Positions 52,915 through 61,632 of a stretch of DNA of 64,000 bases are shown here, piece by piece (position 1 is the stretch's first letter; every line of letters starts with the position of its first letter). The notes under the pieces were generated by a model. It worked only from the letters and a program-made list of their open reading frames with translations. It was not told the DNA's origin and made no database searches. The stretch is from Elusimicrobiaceae bacterium (GTDB taxonomy: Bacteria; Elusimicrobiota; Elusimicrobia; Elusimicrobiales; Elusimicrobiaceae). The position numbers and the translations under genes were made by a program. Where the stretch lies: positions 38,844 to 102,843 of the forward strand of contig JAFUJU010000009.1 of the NCBI GenBank assembly GCA_017468055.1, read 5' to 3'.

Positions 52915-54360
52915 TTATTTGCTGAGCAGCTCCACTAAGATTTCATTCATTCTCTTAGGGTTGGCTTTACCCTTGCTTTTGCGCATCACGGCACCGACCA
53001 ACGCACCCACCGCAGCACGGTTGCCCTTTTTAAAGTCGGCCACCGCCTTGGGAGATTCATTGATGGCTTCCTGCGCCCAGGCAAAAAGCTGTCCCTCATC
53101 GCTCACCTGAGAAAGACCTAATTTTTCCACCAATACAGCGGCTTTCTCACCCGTTTTGTACATTTGTTCAAAAACGGTCTTGGCCTGATTGCGTGAAATT
53201 TTACCGCTTTCCACCAGTGCAATAAGTTCCGCTAAATTTTTTGCGGTAACAGGACTTTGGGAAATATCTTTTTTATCGGCATTTAACAGACCCAGTAAAT
53301 CGGTGGTAATCCAGTTAGCCGCCGCCTTAGCCGCCGCTCCGGCACCCAACACCGCTTCAAAATATTCGGAAATGGAACGGCTGATGGTCAACACACCCGC
53401 ATCATAGGCGGAGAGTCCTAATCCTATGAACTTAGCCTCCTTAGCGGCCGGCAATTCGGGCATTTCCGCACGTAAATTTTCCAAACGTTCTTTATTTAAC
53501 ACCAATGCGGGCAAGTCCGGCTCCGGAAAATAGCGGTAATCCAACGCATCTTCCTTGGAGCGCATCGGCTTGGTGATATTTTTTTCTTTATCCCACAGCA
53601 AGGTCTGCTGCACTACTTTTTCCCCTTTGTTAAGCAATTCGGTCTGGCGATTGATTTCAAAATTAATCGCATCGCGCACGGCTTTAAAGGAGTTTAAATT
53701 TTTAATTTCGGTGCGCGTACCAAACGCTTCTTGCCCCACAGGACGCAAAGAAACATTCACATCCACACGCAGTTCGCCTTTTTCCATATCGCAGTTAGAG
53801 GCGTCCACCCATTGCATCAGGTGTTTAATTTCCGTCAAGTAGGCATAGGCTTCATCGGCAGAGCGCAGATCCGGCATGGATACAATTTCCAAAAGCGGAC
53901 AGCCGGAGCGGTTATAATCCACCAAAGAATATTCCGCACAGTGCGAAGATTTGGCAGCATCTTCCTCTAAATGGGCATGATGAATGCCGATTTTCTTTTT
54001 CTGCAAATTATCTTTCGGGCCGAACGTAATTTCTATTTCGCCACGTCCGTTGATTGGATGTGTGTTTTGGGTGATTTGGTATCCTTTGGGCAAATCCGGA
54101 TAAAAATAATGTTTACGCTCAAAAGAGGATACTTCATTAATTTGGCACCCCAATGCCAAACCGGCACGCACGCCCAAACGCACTGCGCCCAAATTAATTA
54201 CAGGCAAAGTGCCGGGCTGACCGCTGCAACGGGGGCAAATTTCGGTATTCGGGCCGGAGCTTTCGTCCATGCCGTTGGGACAAGCACAAAACATTTTGGT
54301 TTTGCTTGCCAATTGTACGTGTATTTCTAGTCCGATAACGGGTTCAAATTGTGTAGTCAC
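52915..54360 (-). CDS. gatB: Aspartyl/glutamyl-tRNA amidotransferase subunit B
   Basis: 481 residues from a GTG start at 54360 with AGGAG upstream. The N-terminal catalytic kinase-like domain has GLEIHVQL, ERKHYFYPDLPKGYQIT and NRSGCPLLEIVS; the C-terminal GatB/YqeY helical domain (about 330-481) follows. With GatA and GatC it converts Glu-tRNA-Gln or Asp-tRNA-Asn to the correct amide form. gatA and gatC are not adjacent. It is monocistronic here. Confidence 0.97.
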   Translation of the reverse strand: MTTQFEPVIGLEIHVQLASKTKMFCACPNGMDESSGPNTEICPRCSGQPGTLPVINLGAVRLGVRAGLALGCQINEVSSFERKHYFYPDLPKGYQITQNTHPINGRGEIEITFGPKDNLQKKKIGIHHAHLEEDAAKSSHCAEYSLVDYNRSGCPLLEIVSMPDLRSADEAYAYLTEIKHLMQWVDASNCDMEKGELRVDVNVSLRPVGQEAFGTRTEIKNLNSFKAVRDAINFEINRQTELLNKGEKVVQQTLLWDKEKNITKPMRSKEDALDYRYFPEPDLPALVLNKERLENLRAEMPELPAAKEAKFIGLGLSAYDAGVLTISRSISEYFEAVLGAGAAAKAAANWITTDLLGLLNADKKDISQSPVTAKNLAELIALVESGKISRNQAKTVFEQMYKTGEKAAVLVEKLGLSQVSDEGQLFAWAQEAINESPKAVADFKKGNRAAVGALVGAVMRKSKGKANPKRMNEILVELLSK

Positions 54361-54388
54361 TTGGTTTTATCTCCTAAAATACTATAAT
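54361..54388 (+). promoter_or_regulatory. Promoter of the MurJ-type gene; transcript probably leaderless
   Basis: TTGGTT (54361-54366), a 16-bp spacer and TATAAT (54383-54388). The ATG is only 7 bases after the -10 box and no ribosome-binding site is seen. Confidence 0.5.
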
Positions 54389-54395
54389 ATCAAAT

Positions 54396-55928
54396 ATGCT
54401 TTCTATTTTTAAGACTACTTCTTATAAAACGGGCGCGGCCTTAGCAGTGGCCGCCACTGCTTTTTGGAAACTGGCCTCCTTTGCCAGCAGTATCCTGATT
54501 GCCCTTTACTTCGGGGCCAGCATGGATACAGATGTCTATTTCTATCTTATCATGCTGATTGGGTTTGGTGTTACTTTTATGCAAAAACTCAATGGCAGTG
54601 TACTCATTCCGGAAGCTATGTTTTTAGCGGAAGAAGATGAAAATGTAAGCCGCCGTTTTTTAACCATGGGGTTTTATTTTTACGTTATTTTAGCATTGGG
54701 ATTATGCGTTTTGGGATTATTGTTTCCGGTCCATATTGTGGGACTTTTCTCTCGCTTTGAAATTTCTTTATTACAGTCGGAACAACTTTTACTTTGTCTG
54801 GCATTCTTTCTTTTTGCCACCAATCTCATTTACTATTATTTGCTGGCTGTAGCAGAAATGCACAAGTTTTTTGCCACCGCTTTACTAGGCCCGCTTAATG
54901 CCGTCCTGCCGCTGGTTTCACTTTTTATCTTTGGAAAAACAGTAGGCATTATCAGTATGATATATGGTTTTTTGGCCGCCAATATTTTGCAAATTTTTCT
55001 ATTGATGTGGTTGATGCACAAACATTTACATTGGGATTTTACTCCCCGCCCCTGTTCCATTCATCCGCGCGCCCAAAAGAATATGCTCACGGGACAAACA
55101 TTGGCAATTATTGATATCGTGAACAATTTATTACCGCTTTATCTGATCAGCGGTATGGGTGGCGGGATTGTAAGCGCTTTAAGTTACTGTAAGCAACTCA
55201 GCGATTCTGCCACTGAAGTAATTACCATTCGTATTGCCAATGTATCTAAAATTGAACTGACGGAAAATGCCTCCAAAGGGCAAGTGAATGTGTTTAATAA
55301 AAACTTTTTATCCACCAATCATTTGCTTCTTTTTGTGCTGACGCCGTTGGCTGTTTTCAGCTCTTATTTTGCCATGGACATTGTGGGGCTCTTCTTTGAA
55401 AGAGGTGCTTTCAACCCCGAAGATGCCGCCAATACGGTCCGTTTCTTACGCCCGATGATCTTTATGCTGGTTTTACTGGTGCCTGCTTACTTGCAAAATA
55501 ATACGATCGCTGCATGGCTGAAGATGAAAGAAAGTTTTCCTTATGCCATGATATCTTCTTTATTTTTAATGGGAAGTATTTGGTTTTTACTGCCTAGGTG
55601 GGGAGCTTTTAGTTATCCGTATGTACTGATAAGCGGTACCTTGTTTGGATTTATTTTAAATTACTTCTTGTTTAGAAAACATTTCCCATTTGTTAACTAT
55701 TTCCGTTCTTTTTGGGAGCTTTTGCGCTTGGTGGCTATTAATATTATTGCCTTGTTACCGGCAGCGGTTATCCGTGTCTTTTTATCGGACCATAGTTACT
55801 TTTGGAGTTTGCTTTTCTGTGGCTCGGTATATATGACAGTACTATTGATTATTTCTTACAAGAGCAGAGATTTGGAACTGTTTCTGAAATCTACCGAAAT
55901 TTCTAAAGTCGTCAAAAATTTATTTTAA
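54396..55928 (+). CDS. murJ: MurJ/MviN-type lipid flippase
   Basis: 510 residues with about 14 hydrophobic helices. Family features include the N-terminal SFASSILIALYFGASMDTD pattern (A-FGAS-TD), GSVLIPEAMFL, and the later FFERGAFNPEDAANTVRFL, which matches the MurJ FxRGAF motif. It should flip lipid II, or another undecaprenyl-linked sugar, across the inner membrane. A related polysaccharide flippase is the alternative, because the next genes are glycosyltransferases. The 3' end overlaps the convergent GT9 gene by 9 bp. Confidence 0.85.
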   Translation: MLSIFKTTSYKTGAALAVAATAFWKLASFASSILIALYFGASMDTDVYFYLIMLIGFGVTFMQKLNGSVLIPEAMFLAEEDENVSRRFLTMGFYFYVILALGLCVLGLLFPVHIVGLFSRFEISLLQSEQLLLCLAFFLFATNLIYYYLLAVAEMHKFFATALLGPLNAVLPLVSLFIFGKTVGIISMIYGFLAANILQIFLLMWLMHKHLHWDFTPRPCSIHPRAQKNMLTGQTLAIIDIVNNLLPLYLISGMGGGIVSALSYCKQLSDSATEVITIRIANVSKIELTENASKGQVNVFNKNFLSTNHLLLFVLTPLAVFSSYFAMDIVGLFFERGAFNPEDAANTVRFLRPMIFMLVLLVPAYLQNNTIAAWLKMKESFPYAMISSLFLMGSIWFLLPRWGAFSYPYVLISGTLFGFILNYFLFRKHFPFVNYFRSFWELLRLVAINIIALLPAAVIRVFLSDHSYFWSLLFCGSVYMTVLLIISYKSRDLELFLKSTEISKVVKNLF

Positions 55929-57125
55929 AATTTCTTGCACGGACTCAAAAACCCGCTGCGCAGTAAGTGCCTGCATATTTAGGCAGGAGTGATGCCCCAA
56001 GGCGCACTTCGTATGCCATTGCGGCCCCAAAAGCCACATGCAGCTTTGGCAGGCATTTTCTTTCAAATTGATATTCTTTTTGATTTCAAAAAAGGGTTTA
56101 TCGGTAGGCCCAAACATAACTATACTTCTGTTTTTTAAATAACGTGACAATTGCACCAAACCGCTTTCTCCATCTATATGAAGCATAGAGTGGTTTAACA
56201 AAGCAGGCAAATCCGCTAAAGCCGTTTTACCAACCAAACAAACATCGGCAAAATCAAACTTCGGGCTGTTCTTTCCGCCTAACTGCACGATCAGAATATG
56301 CGGATATTTCTGCTTAATCATGCGGGCCAGCTCCCGCCAGTTGTCCAAAGCCCAACACTTCAGCGGACGGGCGCCTTTTAATTCAAAACTCGCATCAATA
56401 CCGTCATGAAAAGTAATATACTCTTTGCCGGCAAGGCCCACGGACTCCAATACGCAGGGAGAAATTAAATTTTCATCTAAAGGCGGCATTTGCGTTGTGT
56501 CAAAATCCAACCCGCTCAAATAACTCTGCAAATCCAAACGGTTCAAGCCCTCCTGCCACATCCATTGACCCAATAAATCTTCCAACAAATAACTGTCTTG
56601 TAAGAAGAAAGAAAATTCTTTTTGACGCGCTTGCATTTTTTCCAAAACAGGCAAAAACTCCGGTGCCACTTGCCGCACTCTTTCGGTTCGTACGTGAGCC
56701 AAGCGGAAACTTTGGCATAATTCAAAAGCCAAGTCATATTTGTACCACAAAGGTTCCCCCGAAGGCAAAAATACATTTAGGGCATCTTGTGTAAAAACGG
56801 CAGATGCTGCATGGACAGAATCGGTATGATAATAAAATACGGCTTGGGGCAATTTTTCGCGCAGGGCCAAAACAGCTAAGCGGGCAGCGGCCACGTCCCC
56901 GATTCCGCCGCGCAAATGCCAAAACACATGCAGTCGGTTATCTTGGGCAGGGCCTTGCTGCACGGCAGACAAAAACTGCCTGCGCCATTGCCACCAAATT
57001 TTATTGCGTAAATGACGGTAAGCATAGCTCCAACGCACCACACGACAATCTCTGCCGTACATTTGCGCGGCAGATTGCATACGGAGTAAAGAAAGGCGCG
57101 TTTTTTCGCTATGCAACTGTTTCAT
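55920..57125 (-). CDS. Glycosyltransferase family 9 (heptosyltransferase-like)
   Basis: 401 residues. HLRGGIGDVAAARLAVLALRE is the GT9 N-terminal nucleotide-sugar region and the C-terminal domain has DGESGLVQLSRYL and MFGPTDKPFF. A cysteine-rich end (CQSCMWLLGPQWHTKC, then HHSC) is usual in this family. It probably adds a heptose or related sugar to the LPS core. It shares one base with the upstream GT4 gene (TAATG). Confidence 0.85.
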   Translation of the reverse strand: MKQLHSEKTRLSLLRMQSAAQMYGRDCRVVRWSYAYRHLRNKIWWQWRRQFLSAVQQGPAQDNRLHVFWHLRGGIGDVAAARLAVLALREKLPQAVFYYHTDSVHAASAVFTQDALNVFLPSGEPLWYKYDLAFELCQSFRLAHVRTERVRQVAPEFLPVLEKMQARQKEFSFFLQDSYLLEDLLGQWMWQEGLNRLDLQSYLSGLDFDTTQMPPLDENLISPCVLESVGLAGKEYITFHDGIDASFELKGARPLKCWALDNWRELARMIKQKYPHILIVQLGGKNSPKFDFADVCLVGKTALADLPALLNHSMLHIDGESGLVQLSRYLKNRSIVMFGPTDKPFFEIKKNINLKENACQSCMWLLGPQWHTKCALGHHSCLNMQALTAQRVFESVQEILK

Positions 57126-58126
57126 TAGTCTTGTTCAAAAAAGGCCATAAAGGCTTCAAACGGATAACGTTCTCTCAAATGGGAGGCTTCCACCGCCAGA
57201 CCAACGCGTTTCCCCCAGTCTACCATTAATTGGTCCAAAGAATCTGCTAAATTTTTCTCATCATCAACCCCAACCAAGAGTCCGTTTACCCCATGCTTTA
57301 CCAAGGCTTCGGCCCCTTTTACTCGGCTGGCCACCACCGGCAATTTACTGGCCATAGCGTCCAAAAGCTCGCTTAAAGCTTCCTCTTCGCGGGCAGGGCT
57401 GACATAGATGTCGGCACAGCTCATCAGATTATAAAGATCACTGGCGGCAGGAATGATTTCTGTACTGGAGAAAAGATTATTTTTTTCAATCAATTTTTTA
57501 AGAGAAGTTTTACTCGGGCCATCCCCCACAATGGTTAAATGCCAAGAAGGGTGCAACACCGCCAAGCGTGCCCACGCTTTTAAAAGCACATCAAAACCGC
57601 CCGTTTTCGTCAGTTTTCCAAAAGCCAAAATATTGTTTTCTTTCTTAAAGCAATCGGGTCTGTGATGATTCAAATGTTCCACCCAAACAGCCGGATTACT
57701 TACACGCACGGCATTAGCACCGTAGGTTTTTTTATCCAGCGGTTTGCCCGTTTGCGCCAAGACCACTACTTTTTGGGCTTTTTTCAAAATAGTTTTTTTA
57801 TTCTTTACGGCTTTTTCTTCTTTAAAATTTTCCGGCTCACAATAAACAAACGGAATTTTATTTAATACAGCTGCCTCACAAATGGGCAAAGAAGTCAAAG
57901 AAAGCACTTTTTCCGCTCCTTCTTTTTTCAGCATCTCAGCCAATTTTTTGGCGGTAGCCGCGGCGGTAAATTCTATCGTGCGCAAACCTGTATAATCGGG
58001 CAATTTGCCTTTAGTACCGGCCAACACTACTTCGTTTCCGTTCCAAGCCAAATTTTGTGCCAAACGCACCCCCAAACGAAGCCCCGAAAAAGCTTTATGA
58101 TGTCCTACATATACTACATACTTCAT
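57125..58126 (-). CDS. Glycosyltransferase family 4
   Basis: 333 residues from ATG at 58126 (GGGAG upstream); the longer frame adds 25 residues that look untranslated. A GT-B fold: an N-terminal domain with LAWNGNEVVLAG, then the C-terminal nucleotide-sugar-binding domain with ILAFGKLTKTGGFDVLLKAW, LTIVGDGPSKTSL and the E-x7-E region SPAREEEALSELLDAMASKLP. It should transfer a sugar onto LPS core or a surface glycan. It is the first gene of a pair with the GT9 gene. Confidence 0.9.
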   Translation of the reverse strand: MKYVVYVGHHKAFSGLRLGVRLAQNLAWNGNEVVLAGTKGKLPDYTGLRTIEFTAAATAKKLAEMLKKEGAEKVLSLTSLPICEAAVLNKIPFVYCEPENFKEEKAVKNKKTILKKAQKVVVLAQTGKPLDKKTYGANAVRVSNPAVWVEHLNHHRPDCFKKENNILAFGKLTKTGGFDVLLKAWARLAVLHPSWHLTIVGDGPSKTSLKKLIEKNNLFSSTEIIPAASDLYNLMSCADIYVSPAREEEALSELLDAMASKLPVVASRVKGAEALVKHGVNGLLVGVDDEKNLADSLDQLMVDWGKRVGLAVEASHLRERYPFEAFMAFFEQD

Positions 58127-58201
58127 TTTTATCTCCCTTTGCGGGCGCACAGGCCCGTTACTTATATTTTCTCTATAAATTGTACAAAACAACCTATACA
58201 C

Positions 58202-58228
58202 AAAAAAACCGCCCCCTGGCGGGCGGTT
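58202..58228 (-). terminator. Terminator of initiator tRNA
   Basis: AACCGCCC and GGGCGGTT around a 6-nt loop, with a T7 tract on the minus strand, 11 bp after the tRNA. Confidence 0.88.
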
Positions 58229-58238
58229 ATAAAATCTA

Positions 58239-58312
58239 TTGCGGGGACTGGATTTGAACCAGTGGTCTCAAGGTTATGGGCCTTGCGAGATACCAGGCTT
58301 CTCTACCCCGCA
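58239..58312 (-). tRNA. Initiator tRNA-fMet (anticodon CAT), unusual C33
   Basis: 74 nt. Initiator features are A11-T24 in the D stem, the AAGCCTGGTA D loop, and U1-A72 as a weak end pair. The anticodon loop reads CCCATAA, so position 33 is C rather than the near-universal U33. Pairs 29-31/39-41 are AGG/CCT, not GGG/CCC. CCA is not encoded. A promoter TTGCCT-17-TATAAT (58345-58317) puts the transcription start almost at the mature 5' end. Confidence 0.92.
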
Positions 58313-58316
58313 CTTT

Positions 58317-58345
58317 ATTATAGCAAATATAAATCAGGAAGGCAA
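58317..58345 (-). promoter_or_regulatory. Promoter of initiator tRNA
   Basis: On the minus strand: TTGCCT (58345-58340), a 17-bp spacer, TATAAT (58322-58317). The tRNA begins four bases later. Confidence 0.65.
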
Positions 58346-58368
58346 GTTATGTTAAATTTAATATTTAT

Positions 58369-58557
58369 AAAAGCCGTTACACATAACTGCAAATCCAATG
58401 CTCGTAGCATGATTTTTCAGATTTGAGGTTAGTTTGCGTTACAAGTTACCCGAGGCAAGTACTGTCAGGTACGGCGAGGGCAAGGTAACGCAAAATAAAC
58501 CAAATATGGAAAATGGTTTGCCCAACATCAGACAAACAGCTGAAAAAGCCGTTACAC
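58369..58557. repeat. Structured intergenic repeat with 14-bp direct ends
   Basis: AAAAGCCGTTACAC occurs at 58369-58382 and again at 58544-58557. Between them a long foldable segment has TTTGCGTTAC and GTAACGCAAA as outer arms (about 58434-58443 and 58484-58493) and smaller inner pairs (TTACC/GGTAA, GTAC/GTAC). The right part matches 50035-50086. No gene is seen. It fills the 246 bp between the tRNA and the SBP gene. Confidence 0.65.
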
Positions 58558-58558
58558 T

Positions 58559-60286
58559 TTATTTATACATGGGATAGAAATATAACCCCATATACACCGG
58601 ATTATCCACAAACCCCTTCACCCTATCTCTCATCGCCCATAACCCGGTGGGGTGAATGGTATAAATTTGCATAGCATCTTCATAAGCAATGCGATGAAGC
58701 TGTTTATACAAAGCTACCCGTTTTTTAGGATTTGTTTCAGCTACGGCTTGGCGGACTAATTTCTCTGCTTTCGGGTTTTTATATCCCTGAGAAAAGGCAT
58801 ACCGTCCGTCTCCGTGCATAAACGCAAAGTAAAAATTGTGCGCATCGGCATAATCGGCCACCCAACCGCGTACCCATACCGGCATTTGACGGGCAGTCGT
58901 CTTTTCTAAAAAGGAAGACCACATCACACCGCGTACATCAATTTTGAATTTAGGATTAAGTTGCTCTAAATTTTTCTTCAAAATTTCCGCCGCAATTTGC
59001 CGCTGTGAACTTCCGGTATTATAGGTAATGGTAAATGCAAAGCCTTTTTCCCACACTTCCCCATTATATGCTTTACGCAAATGTTCTTCTGCTTTTTTCA
59101 AATCAAAATCATAGTGTGGGTCCGATTCATCATAATGCAATAATCCTTCCGGTGCCGGCCCGTAGGCTCTGGTCCCTCTGCCTCCCAAGGCTTGCTTTAA
59201 GAATGAATCATAATCAAAAGCATACGCAAACCCTTTGCGCACATTTTCATCTCGGAAAAAATCGGCCGGAATGCCCGCACCGTCCAATTTGCCGGATCCT
59301 ACATCCGGATTGCCTTTCGTATTAATATTGAGCGTAAAGAAAATTACGGGGTCCGTGCGCAGGCGGGGCAAATTGTCATACACCACCACCCCTTCTTTTC
59401 CGCGTAATTGCTCCACAAATTGCAAAGGAATCTCGGAAATATCCGCATCCCCTGTTTCCAACATCAAACGCAACATACTTCCTTCGCTCACGGTCATCAT
59501 GTGAATATTTTTAATGGCAGGGGCCCCTTCAAAATAATCTTCATGGGCAGAAAGCTGCAAACGGCGGGCCGAATTATCCCAGCGGACCAGCTTAAACGGA
59601 CCGCTTCCATTCATATGATCAAAAAGATAAGAATCTTGTTTTTCAAAATTATTAAATTTTTTCCAAGTTTCTTCCGTTCCGTCCCATCCTCCGTTTTCAG
59701 CCACCCATTTTTTAGGCACGATATACCCCCAACGGGCCACTACACCCAAAAAGGGGGCAAAGGGACGCTTCAGATGGATAATTACCTGTTGTCCCTGCAC
59801 TTGTACGGCTTGGGCCGCTTCTTGGAAATTTAGAATGATTTCTCCTTTTTCATTACGTGTGGAGGTCAGCCCCAAAATAGGCTCTAACAACAAACTGGAC
59901 GGACCGCCCGAAATATCCGAAATCATAAAACGCAAAATGGAATAACGCACATCTTCCGGTGTCAGCTCCGTTCCATCGTGAAATTTAATACCCTTGCGAA
60001 TCGGAAAAATATACGTAAGGCCGTCTTTGGAAATGAGTCCGTTTTCTACAGAAGGCACTTTTTCGGACACAGACGGCAGAAATTCTGTCATTGAGCTTCC
60101 GTTAAATTTAAGCAATGTATCATACACATTGATCATCATCCCCTGCGTTACTCCGTCATAAGAGTACACCGGATCTAACGATTGCATCTCTCCGCTGTGT
60201 GCCACCACCAACGTTTGCTTATCATCTTGTTTTTGGCACGCAGACCAAAGCAACAACCCTAAAAACAACACGAATATTTTTTTCAT
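58559..60286 (-). CDS. Oligopeptide ABC transporter substrate-binding lipoprotein
   Basis: 575 residues from ATG at 60286 (AGGA upstream, four-base overlap with the peptidase gene). The longer frame is only antiparallel read-through within the peptidase gene. Lipobox LWSAC (Cys about 18). SBP family 5 features: TLVVAHSGEMQSLDPVYS, IRKGIKFHDGTELTPEDVRYS, and FTLNINTKGNPD. It should bind peptides and feed an ABC permease, whose genes are not nearby. Confidence 0.92.
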   Translation of the reverse strand: MKKIFVLFLGLLLWSACQKQDDKQTLVVAHSGEMQSLDPVYSYDGVTQGMMINVYDTLLKFNGSSMTEFLPSVSEKVPSVENGLISKDGLTYIFPIRKGIKFHDGTELTPEDVRYSILRFMISDISGGPSSLLLEPILGLTSTRNEKGEIILNFQEAAQAVQVQGQQVIIHLKRPFAPFLGVVARWGYIVPKKWVAENGGWDGTEETWKKFNNFEKQDSYLFDHMNGSGPFKLVRWDNSARRLQLSAHEDYFEGAPAIKNIHMMTVSEGSMLRLMLETGDADISEIPLQFVEQLRGKEGVVVYDNLPRLRTDPVIFFTLNINTKGNPDVGSGKLDGAGIPADFFRDENVRKGFAYAFDYDSFLKQALGGRGTRAYGPAPEGLLHYDESDPHYDFDLKKAEEHLRKAYNGEVWEKGFAFTITYNTGSSQRQIAAEILKKNLEQLNPKFKIDVRGVMWSSFLEKTTARQMPVWVRGWVADYADAHNFYFAFMHGDGRYAFSQGYKNPKAEKLVRQAVAETNPKKRVALYKQLHRIAYEDAMQIYTIHPTGLWAMRDRVKGFVDNPVYMGLYFYPMYK

Positions 60287-61242
60287 TTTTTCCTCACTAA
60301 ATAAGCTAAGCCGCGTTTGCGCACCAACCAAGCGCGGGCAAATTCTTCGGCATCGTAATAACGAATTACCTCTTTGGTCAAACCCGCCGCCGGATCCGCC
60401 ACGCGGATTTTCCCTTCTTCCCAACCGCAAATTAACACCAAATGTCCCGCAGTTTGTTTGACGGCGGCATTGCTCAGCTCTCCTCTCTTATAGGCAATGC
60501 TGGCTAGCACCAAACTTTCTTTTTTTAAAAAATCTTTTAACTGGTTTAACCGTTGGAAACGCGTGACAAAAGCCTCCGCTCCCATACGGCAAGCATAGGC
60601 TGTATTAAAGGTCCAATTTCCATAAATGGCGGCTTTATCATCATAAACAGCCTGCGCCGTTTGCAACGGGTCTGCATCGATACCCAATGCATTTAAAGCC
60701 ATGGTCAAAGAAGTAGGACTGCACAAACGGATCCGGTCCGTTTCCGAAACGGCTAACTGCATTTGCGAAATAGGCTCTACATTCACTTTTCTTTTTCCGT
60801 CAGGCGGCAAAACAGCGCAAGGGTCATACTCCGCTTGGGCATCGGTAATACAAACCGCCACCTCCGGCAAGGCTGCCTCTCCGCCGATTGTCAAACGAAA
60901 ACGGTAGGCTTGAGCCGGTTTTTTGAGCTGCAATACGTCTACGCACACTTTGGCAAAATCATCTTCTTGTTCATCAAAGCTATGGCTTAACTTTTGAGAA
61001 TAGAGCGCGAGTTTATAAAAAGGACTCCATTTTCCGTCTTGACGGATTTGCACTTCCGTCCAAAGCCAGTCTTGCCCCTTCGGACAAAAATTTACCGACA
61101 AAACTAATGAAGAAAAACCGACACTGGCTTCAAAAACCGGAGATAAGATGATATGTTCTGCTCCGTCCCCGCTCAGGTGATACCCGCGGCACGGACGGTG
61201 ATAAAAGGTGAGATAGGGCAGCTTTGGTTCTGCACAAGTCAT
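60283..61242 (-). CDS. C39-like papain-fold cysteine peptidase
   Basis: 319 residues from ATG at 61242; a longer frame would run through tRNA-Pro and is impossible. An N-terminal beta-sandwich (about 1-150) is followed by a C39-like peptidase domain: Cys in RLCSPTSLTMALNALG, His in AGHLVLICGW and Asp in RVADPAAG. There is no signal peptide, so it is cytoplasmic unless exported otherwise. Its stop overlaps the peptide-binding lipoprotein gene by four bases. The start is 20 bp after tRNA-Pro, so transcription probably begins upstream of the tRNA genes. Confidence 0.85.
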   Translation of the reverse strand: MTCAEPKLPYLTFYHRPCRGYHLSGDGAEHIILSPVFEASVGFSSLVLSVNFCPKGQDWLWTEVQIRQDGKWSPFYKLALYSQKLSHSFDEQEDDFAKVCVDVLQLKKPAQAYRFRLTIGGEAALPEVAVCITDAQAEYDPCAVLPPDGKRKVNVEPISQMQLAVSETDRIRLCSPTSLTMALNALGIDADPLQTAQAVYDDKAAIYGNWTFNTAYACRMGAEAFVTRFQRLNQLKDFLKKESLVLASIAYKRGELSNAAVKQTAGHLVLICGWEEGKIRVADPAAGLTKEVIRYYDAEEFARAWLVRKRGLAYLVRKK

Positions 61243-61262
61243 TTCAAACCCTAAAATAAAAA

Positions 61263-61334
61263 TCGGGGCACCGAGACTCGAACTCGGAACCTTCCGCTCC
61301 CAAAGCGGACGCCCTACCATTGGGCCATGCCCCG
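61263..61334 (-). tRNA. tRNA-Pro (anticodon TGG)
   Basis: 72 nt cloverleaf: acceptor CGGGGCA with TGCCCCG, anticodon stem TCCGC/GCGGA with loop TTTGGGA (G37), T-loop TTCGAGT. CCA is not encoded. Confidence 0.95.
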
Positions 61335-61359
61335 CATTTTCCAACTTTTGCAAAAAAAA

Positions 61360-61433
61360 TGCGCCCATCAGGACTTGAACCTGAAACCGGCCGATTATGA
61401 GTCGGCTGCTCTAACCAATTGAGCTATAGGCGC
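61360..61433 (-). tRNA. tRNA with CAT anticodon, probably tRNA-Ile2
   Basis: 74 nt cloverleaf: acceptor GCGCCTA with TGGGCGC, anticodon stem GCCGA/TCGGC with loop CTCATAA. C4-G69 and C5-G68 are present, which are features of tRNA-Ile read after lysidine modification, so Ile2 is preferred to elongator Met. CCA is not encoded. It is 25 bp upstream of tRNA-Pro. Confidence 0.85.
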
Positions 61434-61445
61434 GTAACTAGATTT

Positions 61446-61475
61446 ATTATAACAAATTCCATATCCGATTGGCTA
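61446..61475 (-). promoter_or_regulatory. Promoter of the tRNA-Ile2/tRNA-Pro unit
   Basis: TATAAT (61451-61446) with TAGCCA (61475-61470), 18-bp spacer, on the minus strand; tRNA-Ile2 begins 12 bases downstream. The -10 is clear and the -35 is weak. Confidence 0.55.
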
Positions 61476-61492
61476 AAAATCCATCTCCCCCC

Positions 61493-61521
61493 TTGCACCG
61501 CCCAGCACCAAATGCTAAAAT
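61493..61521 (+). promoter_or_regulatory. Promoter of tRNA-Gln and probably lysS
   Basis: TTGCAC (61493-61498), a 17-bp spacer and TAAAAT (61516-61521), with an extended TGC just before the -10. The predicted start is about 5 bases before the tRNA. Confidence 0.75.
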
Positions 61522-61532
61522 ATATGTGTTAA

Positions 61533-61603
61533 TCCGGGATGGTGTAATGGTAACACGGATGCCTCTGGAGCATTAATTCAAGGTTCGAGTCCTTGTCCCG
61601 GAA
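61533..61603 (+). tRNA. tRNA-Gln (anticodon CTG)
   Basis: 71 nt cloverleaf: acceptor TCCGGGA with TCCCGGA, anticodon stem GATGC/GCATT with loop CTCTGGA (anticodon CTG), T-loop TTCGAGT. CCA is not encoded. Confidence 0.94.
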
Positions 61604-61632
61604 AAATTTTAAGTAAATTTTTTAGGACAAGA

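Noticed and set aside
60287..60430. Longer N-terminus for the oligopeptide-binding lipoprotein
   Set aside because: It falls within the end of the peptidase gene and would hide the lipoprotein signal peptide.
61243..61368. Longer N-terminus for the C39-like peptidase
   Set aside because: It would translate through tRNA-Pro.
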